From an uncultured Fretibacterium sp. (GTDB lineage Bacteria > Synergistota > Synergistia > Synergistales > Aminobacteriaceae): 8,823 nucleotides of DNA. Shown here piece by piece: positions 1-6,429 of this stretch; the stretch's first letter is position 1; each line of letters begins with the position of its first letter. Below the pieces are notes generated by a model that ran no database searches, had not been told where the DNA came from, and was given only the letters and a program-made list of their open reading frames with translations. The position numbers and the translations under genes are program-made. The stretch covers positions 1 to 8,823 of the forward strand of contig NZ_CAUUWA010000081.1 of the NCBI RefSeq assembly GCF_963548695.1, read 5' to 3'.

Positions 1-55
1 TGCATATTCCCCTTTGGCAAAATATGCATTTTTGTTTTAATCAGCGCTTCCCTAA
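1..55 (-). repeat. Partial MITE-like repeat, left copy (truncated by window edge)
   Basis: Read on the minus strand, this stretch matches 8549-8603 over 55 bases with no gap and three mismatches, so the two copies are inverted relative to each other. The conserved outer end, TTAGGGAAGCGCTG, lies at 42-55 and points into the window. The inner part (1-28) is a hairpin formed by TGCATATT (1-8) and AATATGCA (21-28). The second end of the element is presumably left of base 1. It carries no coding capacity. It also provides the last five codons, stop included, of the minus-strand membrane protein gene. Confidence 0.85.
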
Positions 56-793
56 CTGTCCGAGGGAGGAAACGGAGACTATGGCTTTGCCTGATCCGCA
101 CCAGATATGGCGTTGTTGCCCGACATCCCAGATGGACAGGCTCCATTGGGTTCCCACAGCCAGCAGCTTCCCGTCCGGGGACGCGCTCAGATCCTGGATA
201 TATTTGCCCTTGGCATGTACCTCGTGAAGTGGGAGCTGAAGCAATTTGGGCGTATTCTGGCGCAGATCCACGGCCATGGCGAAGTACGAAAACAGGATCC
301 ACAACATCACAGCCCCCTGTAGGAGAAGGGGATCTTTTAGACTGGAGGGTTCTTTGCCCCGATTGTCCGATTCCTTTTGCAGTTTAGCCAGTCGGCAGAT
401 TTTGATGTACATTTTGTAGACCATATAAAGACAGGCTGCGCTCAGAACGACGATGGGAAGGACAATAAGCCCGAAAGGGGCGAATACGTCACGCAAATTG
501 GGTATGAGGCGCAGAATGTGCTTCCATCCTTCAAGCAGGAGGTAAAGAAATATGACGTTCCATGGACTGCGGGCAAAAAGGGAATAAATCCATACCGACA
601 GAGGCAGGATGCAATAAAGGGTTTTTCCGATCGTAAAACCCCGGATATGCTGAAGCGCTCTCTCGAGAGGAGGCAGGAGTCCAATCCACGGCGGAAGATA
701 AAGGATCAAGGTAACGATGAAGTAGCCGAACAGGAGTGCTGAAAAGGAGTTGCGCTCGTGTTGAAATTCCTCTGCCGATAAGTGTGCGTTCAT
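41..793 (-). CDS. Membrane protein with C-terminal WD40-like start, 3'-truncated by a repeat
   Basis: A 250-residue product of unknown function. About four or five hydrophobic segments are visible: roughly residues 18-42, 51-75 (running on to about 90), 102-130 and 155-175. A soluble tail follows. It contains ASPDGKLLAVGT and SLSIWDV (about residues 206-226), the typical strand pattern of one WD40 propeller blade. A working propeller needs about seven blades, and only about one is left. The last residues (LGKR) and the TGA stop are encoded by the repeat at 1-55, so the reading frame was cut by that insertion and the native C-terminus is lost. I chose the ATG at 793 because a purine-rich RBS (AGGAAAGGAAGGG) lies about 9 bases upstream. 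An in-frame TTG at 832 would add 13 residues. Codon use is less GC-rich than in the synthetase gene. It may be a pseudogene. The membrane and WD40 calls are fairly sure; the role is unknown. Confidence 0.7.
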   Translation of the reverse strand: MNAHLSAEEFQHERNSFSALLFGYFIVTLILYLPPWIGLLPPLERALQHIRGFTIGKTLYCILPLSVWIYSLFARSPWNVIFLYLLLEGWKHILRLIPNLRDVFAPFGLIVLPIVVLSAACLYMVYKMYIKICRLAKLQKESDNRGKEPSSLKDPLLLQGAVMLWILFSYFAMAVDLRQNTPKLLQLPLHEVHAKGKYIQDLSASPDGKLLAVGTQWSLSIWDVGQQRHIWCGSGKAIVSVSSLGQLGKR

Positions 794-883
794 CTTTATC
801 TGCCCTTCCTTTCCTCTTTCTGCAAAGGACAATTTTTTCGCCCGTTCTGGATTTTCCCCGCCGGGCCTTCGCTCGTCGAGACC

Positions 884-1027
884 TCAGAACGAGGCTTTGT
901 CACTATAATCCTGCAGTAGCTTGAGGTGCCGTTCCTCCTCGGCCAGAATGGCTTTCCGGGGTCTCGGGCCTGGTAATGTCGAGAATCTCCATGAGATGGG
1001 ATGAAAAGACTCTCCCAGCTCGGTCAT
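884..1027 (-). CDS. Possible small ORF (47 aa), hypothetical
   Basis: This ATG-started ORF is preceded by AAGGGGAGAAG, a good Shine-Dalgarno at short spacing, and by a TATAAT box about 50 bases upstream. The C-terminal half is charged and helix-like (RKAILAEEERHLKLLQDY). The middle of the chain is proline/arginine-rich and looks non-coding. In the +1 alternative frame the same bases read MEILDITRPETP, which looks more protein-like. This suggests an originally longer or different small protein carrying two small indels, i.e. a decaying gene. It lies 90 bases upstream of the membrane-protein gene on the same strand and could be co-transcribed with it. I recognise no family. It could equally be chance. 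Confidence 0.3.
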   Translation of the reverse strand: MTELGESFHPISWRFSTLPGPRPRKAILAEEERHLKLLQDYSDKASF

Positions 1028-1077
1028 CTTCTCCCCTTGGGCTTTTCGGGAGCATGCTCGGCGTGAACTTCAAGCAT

Positions 1078-1083
1078 ATTATA
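1078..1083 (-). promoter_or_regulatory. Putative -10 box for the minus-strand small ORF/membrane gene
   Basis: A perfect TATAAT reads on the minus strand and would start transcription near 1071, about 45 bases before the 47-aa ORF. The matching -35 region is poor (CGTTTG at 17-base spacing), so this is a weak call. No other promoter-like sequence is visible upstream of the membrane-protein gene. Confidence 0.3.
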
Positions 1084-1178
1084 CCTAAGTGCCCCTCTCA
1101 CAAACGGGGCCGGGGCTCGAGCGGCGGTCCTCCGGGAGGAGTGTGTGGTTCGGAATGCGGCGGGGGAGTGAAACCCAT

Positions 1179-1206
1179 TTGACATTCCCATCTTTTGTCG
1201 TATAGT
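1179..1206 (+). promoter_or_regulatory. Sigma70-type promoter driving the cobalamin riboswitch leader
   Basis: A perfect -35 TTGACA (1179-1184), a 16-base spacer and the -10 TATAGT (1201-1206) predict a start near 1212-1214, just upstream of the cobalamin aptamer. That is where a promoter for a riboswitch-controlled gene should lie. Confidence 0.75.
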
Positions 1207-1221
1207 GATCGGGCAGACAAC

Positions 1222-1366
1222 ACAGCCTCGGAAGGTGTTCGGGAAGTCCGGTGCAAGACCGGCGCGGACCCGCCACTGTAAGCTCGGCAGCATCGGCCGT
1301 ACCCACTGGGACGTCTTACGTTCCGGGAAGGGGGCCGAAAAAAGGAGCGAGCCAGGAGACCGGCCT
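1222..1366 (+). ncRNA. Cobalamin (B12) riboswitch aptamer
   Basis: The conserved landmarks of the cobalamin family (Rfam RF00174) occur in order. GGGAAGTCCGGTGCAAGACC (1241-1260) holds the GGGAA and GGTGCAA elements. It is followed by the core CCCGCCACTGTAA around 1269-1281, then the P5-side CCCACTGGGACG. Next come CCGGGAAGGGGGCCGAA (about 1323-1339), GGAGCGAGCCAGGAGACCGG, which is the B12-box region (about 1344-1363), and its closing GGCC. The RNA binds adenosylcobalamin or another cobalamin and controls the downstream gene in cis. The edges are approximate. It sits between a good promoter (1179-1206) and an intrinsic terminator (1482-1520), and the acyl-CoA synthetase gene is its only downstream target, so high cobalamin most likely switches that gene off by early termination. 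Confidence 0.93.
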
Positions 1367-1420
1367 TTCGAAGGAGCGCACGCCCCCGCGCGGATTCGGG
1401 TCGGTCATGCGGAGCACAGT

Positions 1421-1461
1421 CCTCGGTGTCTCGCCGTACCTGCGGCGGGTGCACTCCGAGG
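1421..1461 (+). promoter_or_regulatory. Expression-platform hairpin after the riboswitch
   Basis: CCTCGG (1421-1426) pairs with CCGAGG (1456-1461), and inside it CGCCG (1432-1436) pairs with CGGCG (1443-1447) around a TACCTG loop. It follows the aptamer in the place of the P13-type regulatory stem. Its 3' arm is also able to pair with the left arm of the downstream terminator. Confidence 0.55.
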
Positions 1462-1481
1462 GGCCTATTCCTCCGTCGTTC

Positions 1482-1520
1482 AGGACCGTCCTCGTGTGAG
1501 GGCGGTCCTTTGTAATTTTT
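1482..1520 (+). terminator. Intrinsic terminator of the cobalamin riboswitch leader
   Basis: A 12-base-pair stem, AGGACCGTCCTC (1482-1493) with GAGGGCGGTCCT (1498-1509) including one G-U pair, encloses the loop GTGT. It is followed by TTTGTAATTTTT. It lies between the riboswitch and the synthetase start codon, as expected for the OFF-state terminator of a transcriptional riboswitch. Confidence 0.85.
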
Positions 1521-1566
1521 GCGGCCCCTGTGGGCCGAAGCCAACGAACGGGAGGATCCATGGATC

Positions 1567-3687
1567 ATGAAGGACACGAAAGAAGCGCCCAAATCCCTGT
1601 TGTCCCATCCTCTGAGGAAGCTCTTTGCCCCGAAGGGCATCGCTATCGTCGGGGCTTCGTCCGACCTGGAGCGCTTGACCGGCAGGACGCTCCGATACCT
1701 CCAATCCTTCGGCTACGAGGGGGCGGTCTATCCCATCAACCCCAGGGCCGACACCATATCGGGCCTTCCCGTGCATCGGGACATCACGGAGATCGACGGC
1801 CCCGTCGACCTCGCCATTCTCAGCGTCAAGGCAAGGCTGATTCCCGGGGTCATGCGGGCGTGTGCGGCCAAGGCGGTCCCCTTCGCCCTGGTCTACTCCT
1901 CCGGCTTTTCCGAGACCGGCAACTTCGCCCTCCAGGAGGAGGTGTTGTCCATCGCACGCGACGGGGGCATACGGGTGTTGGGCCCCAACTGTCAGGGGCT
2001 GGCGAACCTCGCCGAGGGGATCCCGCTCACGTTCTCCGGCGCCCTTTACGATGCGCCTCGGCCTCCTGCGGGGCACGTCGCGTTCGTGTCCCAGAGCGGG
2101 GCGTTCGGGTTCTCGTCCTTCGGCGTCGGGATGGAGCATGGCGTGCGGTTCCGCTATGTGGTGACCACCGGAAACCAGTCGGACCTCGATGCCGTGGAAT
2201 GCGCGGACTATGTGCTGGAGGACCCCGAGGTGCGCCTGCTGATGCTCTATCTGGAGGGGCTGGAGGACGGCGAGGCGTTCCTGCGCCTGGTGAGGAAGGC
2301 CCGGGAGCGAGACATCGCCGTCGCGGTGCTGAAGGCGGGGCGATCCCCCTCGGCGCGTGAGGCGGCCAAGAGCCACACGGCGGCCCTGACGGGGGACGAG
2401 CGGGTCTGGTCGGCCGTCTTTTCGCAGTACGGGGTCATCCCGATGGAGGACATCGACGACATCATCGGGATCGGCCAGGTGCTTGGGGCGGAGAAGCGGA
2501 TGAGCGGAGGGCGTTCGGCGATCCTGACGACCTCCGGCGGCGCGGGCATCGTCATGGCCGACTGCCTGAACGACGTCGGGCTCTCCGTTCCCGAGTTCTC
2601 CCCCGTCACGAGAGCTCGCGTCGAAGCGGCGATACCGCCCTTCGGGGCGTCCCGCAACCCGGTGGACATGACGGTCCAGATCTCGGAACAGCCGGAGAAC
2701 TTCCGCAGCGTCTTCGACGCGGTGCAGGCGGACCCGGAACTGGATGCGGCCGTCACGTCCCTGTCCATGATCGTGGGGCACGCGGGCGACGTCATGACGG
2801 ATATCATGATCGAGAGCTATATCCGCGGTACGAAGCCCCAGGCGGCCGTGTGGATGATCGACCGCCGGCACGGCGGGGGCTTTATCGAAAAGCTGAAGGC
2901 CTCCGGAATCCCCATCTTCCAGAGTTTCCGTCAATGTGCCCGTGCCATGAGGGCCTTGGAGAGGTGGGGAACGTTCCGTCCGGTCGAGGAGCCCCGGGGC
3001 GATGCTTCCGCGCCCATCCTTCCGGACTGGAAAGGGAGCATGACGGAGTACGACGCCAAGGTCTTCCTGTCGCGGTACGACATCCCCGTAACGCGGGAGA
3101 GGCTCTGCAAAAACCTGGAGGAAGCCTGTGATGCGGCGGAGGAACTGGGCTTTCCCGTGGCGCTCAAGGGGATGGCGGCCTCCGTGCTCCACAAGATGGA
3201 GGCGGGGATCGTGGCGCTGGACGTGCGCTCCTTCGAGGAGCTTCGGGGTGCGCTCAAGACGGTGCGGAAGAACCTCGAGGAGCACGCCGGAGAGGGCGGG
3301 GTCCAGGGGTTCCTGGTGTCCGAGATGGTGCGCGGCGGGTTCGAGTGCATCGTCGGGGTGAAGCGGGACCCCGTGTTCGGGCCGATGATCGCCGTGGGGC
3401 TTGGGGGCATTTACGTCGAGGTGCTGAGCGACGTGTCCCTGAGGCACGGCGCCGTGGACGAGGAGGAGGCGCTGAACATGATCCGCCAGCTCAAGGGCTA
3501 TTCCTTCCTGTCCGGGACCCGGGGCAGCAAATCGCGCGACGTTCGGGCCCTGGCCCGGATCGTCAGCCGGGTTTCCCGGCTGGCCGTCGCCGAGACGGAC
3601 CTGTTGGAGCTGGACATCAACCCCGTGTTCGTGCTGGAGGAGGGCAAGGGCGCCGTGGCGGCGGACGCACTGGTCGTGAAGGCGTAA
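1567..3687 (+). CDS. ADP-forming acyl-CoA synthetase (acetate--CoA ligase family), single-chain
   Basis: A 706-residue cytosolic enzyme that interconverts acyl-CoA + ADP + Pi and a carboxylate + CoA + ATP, normally working in the ATP-making direction in anaerobes. Domains in order: a CoA-binding Rossmann domain (about 15-135, GIAIVGAS at 24-31); succinyl-CoA-ligase-like domains with GPNCQG (139-144), VSQSGAFG (174-181) and KSHTAALTGD (268-277), whose His270 matches the phosphorylated catalytic histidine; and a C-terminal ATP-grasp domain (about 490-706). The order is that of fused alpha-beta acyl-CoA synthetases. No GNAT acetyltransferase domain is present, so it is not a Pat-type acetylase. 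The ATG at 1567 is the only sensible in-frame start; the RBS GGGAGG lies 11 bases upstream. An out-of-frame ATG at 1560 sits closer to that RBS. Expression should depend on cobalamin through the leader. The acyl substrate cannot be read from sequence. Its GC is markedly higher than that of the flanking genes. Confidence 0.9.
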   Translation: MKDTKEAPKSLLSHPLRKLFAPKGIAIVGASSDLERLTGRTLRYLQSFGYEGAVYPINPRADTISGLPVHRDITEIDGPVDLAILSVKARLIPGVMRACAAKAVPFALVYSSGFSETGNFALQEEVLSIARDGGIRVLGPNCQGLANLAEGIPLTFSGALYDAPRPPAGHVAFVSQSGAFGFSSFGVGMEHGVRFRYVVTTGNQSDLDAVECADYVLEDPEVRLLMLYLEGLEDGEAFLRLVRKARERDIAVAVLKAGRSPSAREAAKSHTAALTGDERVWSAVFSQYGVIPMEDIDDIIGIGQVLGAEKRMSGGRSAILTTSGGAGIVMADCLNDVGLSVPEFSPVTRARVEAAIPPFGASRNPVDMTVQISEQPENFRSVFDAVQADPELDAAVTSLSMIVGHAGDVMTDIMIESYIRGTKPQAAVWMIDRRHGGGFIEKLKASGIPIFQSFRQCARAMRALERWGTFRPVEEPRGDASAPILPDWKGSMTEYDAKVFLSRYDIPVTRERLCKNLEEACDAAEELGFPVALKGMAASVLHKMEAGIVALDVRSFEELRGALKTVRKNLEEHAGEGGVQGFLVSEMVRGGFECIVGVKRDPVFGPMIAVGLGGIYVEVLSDVSLRHGAVDEEEALNMIRQLKGYSFLSGTRGSKSRDVRALARIVSRVSRLAVAETDLLELDINPVFVLEEGKGAVAADALVVKA

Positions 3688-3761
3688 TGACACGGTGAGG
3701 AGCCTTTGCATCGACGGTGAACATGCCTCCAAGACGCTCTGTTGGCGGGAGGGGCGCCGGG

Positions 3762-3773
3762 TAGACGCGTCTA
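3762..3773. repeat. 12-bp perfect palindrome between the convergent genes
   Basis: TAGACGCGTCTA is self-complementary and includes the stop codon of the histidine kinase gene. The gap of 83 bases between the two convergent stop codons has no stem followed by a T-run on either strand, so I see no classical terminator here. The palindrome may be chance. Confidence 0.3.
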
Positions 3774-5045
3774 TGGCGTTTTCAGGCTGCTTTCAAGCCC
3801 TGACGTCTGCTTTCGCGCCTCTCCCGCATCTTTGATCGACAGGGTAATCGTCGTCCCTTTTCCCTCCTGGCTCCGAATCTCCACCCTGCATCGTTCCCCG
3901 AAAAACAGCTTCAGCCTTTCGAGGCAATTCCTCATCCCGATGCCCTCGCCCGGGGTTATCCGCTTCCGTGTATAACCGAGTTTTTTGCGAAGCGCTTTGA
4001 GTTTTTTCCTCTCAATGCCCGCCCCGTCGTCCATAATCTTGATCTCGCAGGTCCCGTGCTTTTTTTTGCACGAGATGAGGAGCTTGCCTCCTTGCAGTTG
4101 CCCCGGATTGAGGAGGCCGTGCTCAATAGCGTTTTCCACCAGGGGCTGCAGGGTGAAGAAGGGCAGGACCAGGGTCTCCATCGATTTGTCGCAGAGGATG
4201 CTGTAACCAATTCTATCCCCGAACCGGTGTTTTTGAATGCTGAGGTAGTTATCGATGTAGTCGATCTCCTGTCTGAGCGTCACATGGCTCGTCGACTGAG
4301 TCAAAGTATAGCGGAGCATGGAAGAGAAGGAACTCAGCATCTCCTCGGCGCATTCCGCGTTTCCCAGGCTCAGCGAGCGTGATATGGAGTTCAGAACGTT
4401 GAAGGTGAAATGAGGCATGATCTGCTTCTGCAAGGCCTCGAAACGAGCTTGGGACAGCTGGTTTTTCAGGTCCATCTGCTTTTTTTGATTCCTTAGGAGT
4501 TCTCGTGTGACCTGGTTGATCTCCTCCTGCATTTTGGCATGGGCCTTGAGGTTCAGGATGTAGCGGGTGAGATTCTGAAGGGCTCGCGCAGTCTCCTCAA
4601 TCTGCTTGCGGCTGAAAACAGGGATTTCCTCGTAATATTGGGAGTAGTTCTCGTTTTGCGCCCACCACTTTTCGGGCGCTTTTTCATCCTCGGGAAAACA
4701 TCCCGTGTCGCTGCACAGAACCTGTCCTGCCGTGATCGCACCGACGAATTCCCCCTCCAGGATCAGTGGGATCTCTATGTTGACCAATCCGGCATGACAG
4801 ATGTATATGCTGGGGCGATCCTCCTCGAGAGCGATACGCAGAGCCTTTTGATTGGAGCACTGACAGCACCCTTCCCCCTCGGGATCTGCGTTGATGGCAC
4901 GACAAAAGCTCGTGAAGTTGCTTCCCTCTCCGAGATGTCGCCCTTCCCGGTCGACAAAGACGACTCCGAAACCCGTAGCGAAGGCGAAAGATTCCTGAAG
5001 CTCCTCTTGGAGCTCCTTGGACAGGAGATCGCGGATGTCGCTCAT
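3771..5045 (-). CDS. PocR-domain sensor histidine kinase (LytS/YesM-type)
   Basis: A 424-residue kinase with no membrane segment, so it probably senses a cytosolic ligand. Residues about 5-110 fit the PocR ligand-binding domain, including its cysteine cluster (C48, C60, C61, C63) and CHAGLVNIEIPL (83-94). A coiled-coil linker follows (about 148-205). The His_kinase domain (PF06580) has its phosphoacceptor at H212 in QIMPHFTFN; the family norm is closer to INPHFLFN. The ATPase domain shows PLVENAIEHG (301-310, N-box), DDGAGI (339-344) and GEGIGMRN (366-373). It autophosphorylates and should pass phosphate to the response regulator encoded just upstream, whose stop codon overlaps this start (ATGA at 5045-5042), a sign of translational coupling. 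PocR domains are named for the propanediol/cobalamin regulator and bind small metabolites; the ligand here is unknown. Confidence 0.88.
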   Translation of the reverse strand: MSDIRDLLSKELQEELQESFAFATGFGVVFVDREGRHLGEGSNFTSFCRAINADPEGEGCCQCSNQKALRIALEEDRPSIYICHAGLVNIEIPLILEGEFVGAITAGQVLCSDTGCFPEDEKAPEKWWAQNENYSQYYEEIPVFSRKQIEETARALQNLTRYILNLKAHAKMQEEINQVTRELLRNQKKQMDLKNQLSQARFEALQKQIMPHFTFNVLNSISRSLSLGNAECAEEMLSSFSSMLRYTLTQSTSHVTLRQEIDYIDNYLSIQKHRFGDRIGYSILCDKSMETLVLPFFTLQPLVENAIEHGLLNPGQLQGGKLLISCKKKHGTCEIKIMDDGAGIERKKLKALRKKLGYTRKRITPGEGIGMRNCLERLKLFFGERCRVEIRSQEGKGTTITLSIKDAGEARKQTSGLESSLKTP

Positions 5046-6103
5046 CCCCGGGTTGCCTTCCTGTACTGGGCAGGGGTATTGTGTACCGCCTTGCGAAAAA
5101 CCTTGTAGAAGGTCGAAAGGCTGCCGAACCCCGAGGCTTCGGAGATGTCCTGCAGGGTCATATCGCTCCGGGAGAGGAGCCGTTTTGCCTCGAGCACTCT
5201 TTTGGCCCGTAAATACTGCGCAATGGATTGCCCGGTCTCCCTACGAAAATGGCGTTCGATGTAATCGCCGGACAGGCAGACGATCTTCTCCAAAGATGCC
5301 GAGGTGACGGGTTCCCTGAAATGTTCGTCCAAATAGGCGGTGATGCGCCGTACCGTAGGAATCGACGCCTGTAGAAGGACGGATGCCGAGGAACGCAGCT
5401 TTGCGAGGCAGGAGAGTACGATATTCTGAATCGTCAGGATATCCGTAGCCGCGACGATGCTCTGGACGATAAGTTCCTGTGCGGCATTCCCCAGGAGGGG
5501 GCGGAACAGGGGGGATTCGAAGCAGGTCCTTTCCAGGGAGAAGACGATGTTGATGGCAAGGATTCGGTAGACGTTGAGGGGAAGCTTCCGCTCAAAGAAT
5601 TTTGCGATGTCGTCCAGAGCCTGCTCGAGAAGTCGAAGATCCCCAATCTGTATGCTTTTGCGAAAATCCTCCAGCGCTTTTCCCGGGAAGCCCTCCATCA
5701 GGGACGGCGAATCCGCATTGTCCGCGCGGCGAGTTTGGACGGGAGGCAGACAGGCCCTCAGCACGGAGAGAATTTCGCGGTTCGACGAAGGCTTTACCAG
5801 ATAGGCATCGACCCCGCAGCGGATGGCTTTTTGTGCAAACTCGAATTCGGCGTAGGCGGAGTTGAGGATCACGAAGGTTTGGGGCAGGTGGTGTTTGATC
5901 TTTTCCGCTGCCTGGAGCCCGTCCAGGAGGGGCATGCGTATGTCCAGAAGAGCCAGGTCCGGCCGATGAAGCAACGTCAGCTCGACGGCGGACAGCCCGT
6001 CCTCCACACTCGCCACCACGCTGTAGTCCCCGGTTCCTTCGATGAACTGCGTAAGGTAATTCCTTTCTATGGCCTCGTCTTCGGCGATCAATATTTTATA
6101 CAT
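5042..6103 (-). CDS. YesN-type response regulator, receiver plus AraC HTH
   Basis: A 353-residue regulator. The receiver domain (about 1-120) has the acidic pair E8/D9, the phosphoacceptor D54 in LLDIRMP, S82, and K104 in YLVKP. A helical linker (about 140-245) follows, then an AraC-family DNA-binding domain (about 250-350) with two helix-turn-helix motifs, the second ending in the typical FYKVFRKAVHNTPAQYR. I chose the ATG at 6103 because the receiver fold begins there with MYKILIAEDE; AAGGAG lies a little far upstream (about 12 bases). The reading frame is open upstream to 6196 but shows no domain there. It is encoded before its cognate kinase with a four-base overlap, and divergently from the hydrolase/permease operon, which is its likely target. 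Confidence 0.9.
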   Translation of the reverse strand: MYKILIAEDEAIERNYLTQFIEGTGDYSVVASVEDGLSAVELTLLHRPDLALLDIRMPLLDGLQAAEKIKHHLPQTFVILNSAYAEFEFAQKAIRCGVDAYLVKPSSNREILSVLRACLPPVQTRRADNADSPSLMEGFPGKALEDFRKSIQIGDLRLLEQALDDIAKFFERKLPLNVYRILAINIVFSLERTCFESPLFRPLLGNAAQELIVQSIVAATDILTIQNIVLSCLAKLRSSASVLLQASIPTVRRITAYLDEHFREPVTSASLEKIVCLSGDYIERHFRRETGQSIAQYLRAKRVLEAKRLLSRSDMTLQDISEASGFGSLSTFYKVFRKAVHNTPAQYRKATRG

Positions 6104-6343
6104 CCTGCTGTACGTCTCCTTGTATTGCTCCGGGTGCTTCGCGCCTGTCAAAAGAGGCCGGCCCTTATGAGGACTATGATAACAGTGATGCCCCAAGTCG
6201 TGTGCGGTCGTTGTTTTGAATCGGGATGGAGCAAAGCGCCGGACGACGATGGTTTCGCCCTCAATCTTCCGATTTTACGGCCTTTTTTTGCCAAAAAACG
6301 GAGGGTAAATTTTCAAGTGACCATAGAAAAACCTCGGCGGCGA

Positions 6344-6372
6344 TTGAAACGTGCGGGGCTTTCTGCAAGAAT
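6344..6372 (+). promoter_or_regulatory. Candidate sigma70 promoter for the hydrolase/permease operon
   Basis: -35 TTGAAA (6344-6349), exactly 17 bases, then -10 AAGAAT (6367-6372) predict a start near 6379 and a leader of about 50 bases before the ATG. The weak -10 is consistent with a need for an activator. Confidence 0.4.
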
Positions 6373-6393
6373 TTCAGAAAGGGATGTCCCTTT
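6360..6393. promoter_or_regulatory. Pair of inverted repeats over the promoter, possible operator
   Basis: TTTCTG (6360-6365) and CAGAAA (6375-6380) flank and overlap the candidate -10 box. AAAGGGA (6378-6384) and TCCCTTT (6387-6393) form a second, near-contiguous inverted repeat over the predicted start site. Such symmetry can bind a dimeric repressor or form RNA hairpins. AraC-type regulators more often use direct repeats, so another factor could be involved. Confidence 0.35.
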
Positions 6394-6429
6394 GCACAGA
6401 TTATACCTATGTGGAGGTTTGATGCAATC

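Larger units (their letters stand above)
6104..6429. promoter_or_regulatory. Divergent intergenic control region
   Basis: This 326-base region separates the response-regulator gene (minus) from the hydrolase gene (plus). It has an AT-rich core at about 6270-6325 with T and A runs that can fold back (TTTTTT/AAAAAA around GCC, flanked by TTTAC/GTAAA). No confident protein-coding signal is seen. A TTGACA reads on the minus strand near 6160, but it has no good -10 and would place the start inside the RBS, so the regulator's own promoter is not resolved. Confidence 0.5.

Noticed and set aside
24..227. Plus-strand ORF at the left edge sharing a FCFNQRFP peptide with a minus-strand ORF near 8425-8619
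   Set aside because: The shared peptide is only the translation of the inverted non-coding repeat. Both ORFs lie opposite better-supported features.
1410..1499. A possible leader peptide (starting MRSTVLGVSPYL) ending inside the terminator
   Set aside because: It lies within the riboswitch expression platform, where the sequence is explained by paired stems, and no convincing RBS precedes it.
1530..2360. An open frame of 276 codons overlapping the synthetase start, with an ATG at 1560 close to the RBS
   Set aside because: Its composition is arginine/glycine-rich and low in complexity, it has no recognisable motif, and it lies wholly within the real gene in another frame.
1480..3732. A 750-codon open frame antisense to the acyl-CoA synthetase gene
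   Set aside because: Its product is dominated by H, R, G, P and D with no domain, as expected when a GC-rich gene is read on the opposite strand. The sense strand has clear domains and catalytic motifs.
6140..6170. TTGACA on the minus strand upstream of the response regulator gene
   Set aside because: No acceptable -10 at normal spacing, and the predicted start would fall in or after the ribosome binding site.
6382..6397. GG-N10-GC spacing resembling a sigma54 promoter before the hydrolase gene
   Set aside because: Beyond the GG and GC the match to the -24/-12 consensus is poor, and no sigma54 activator domain is encoded nearby.
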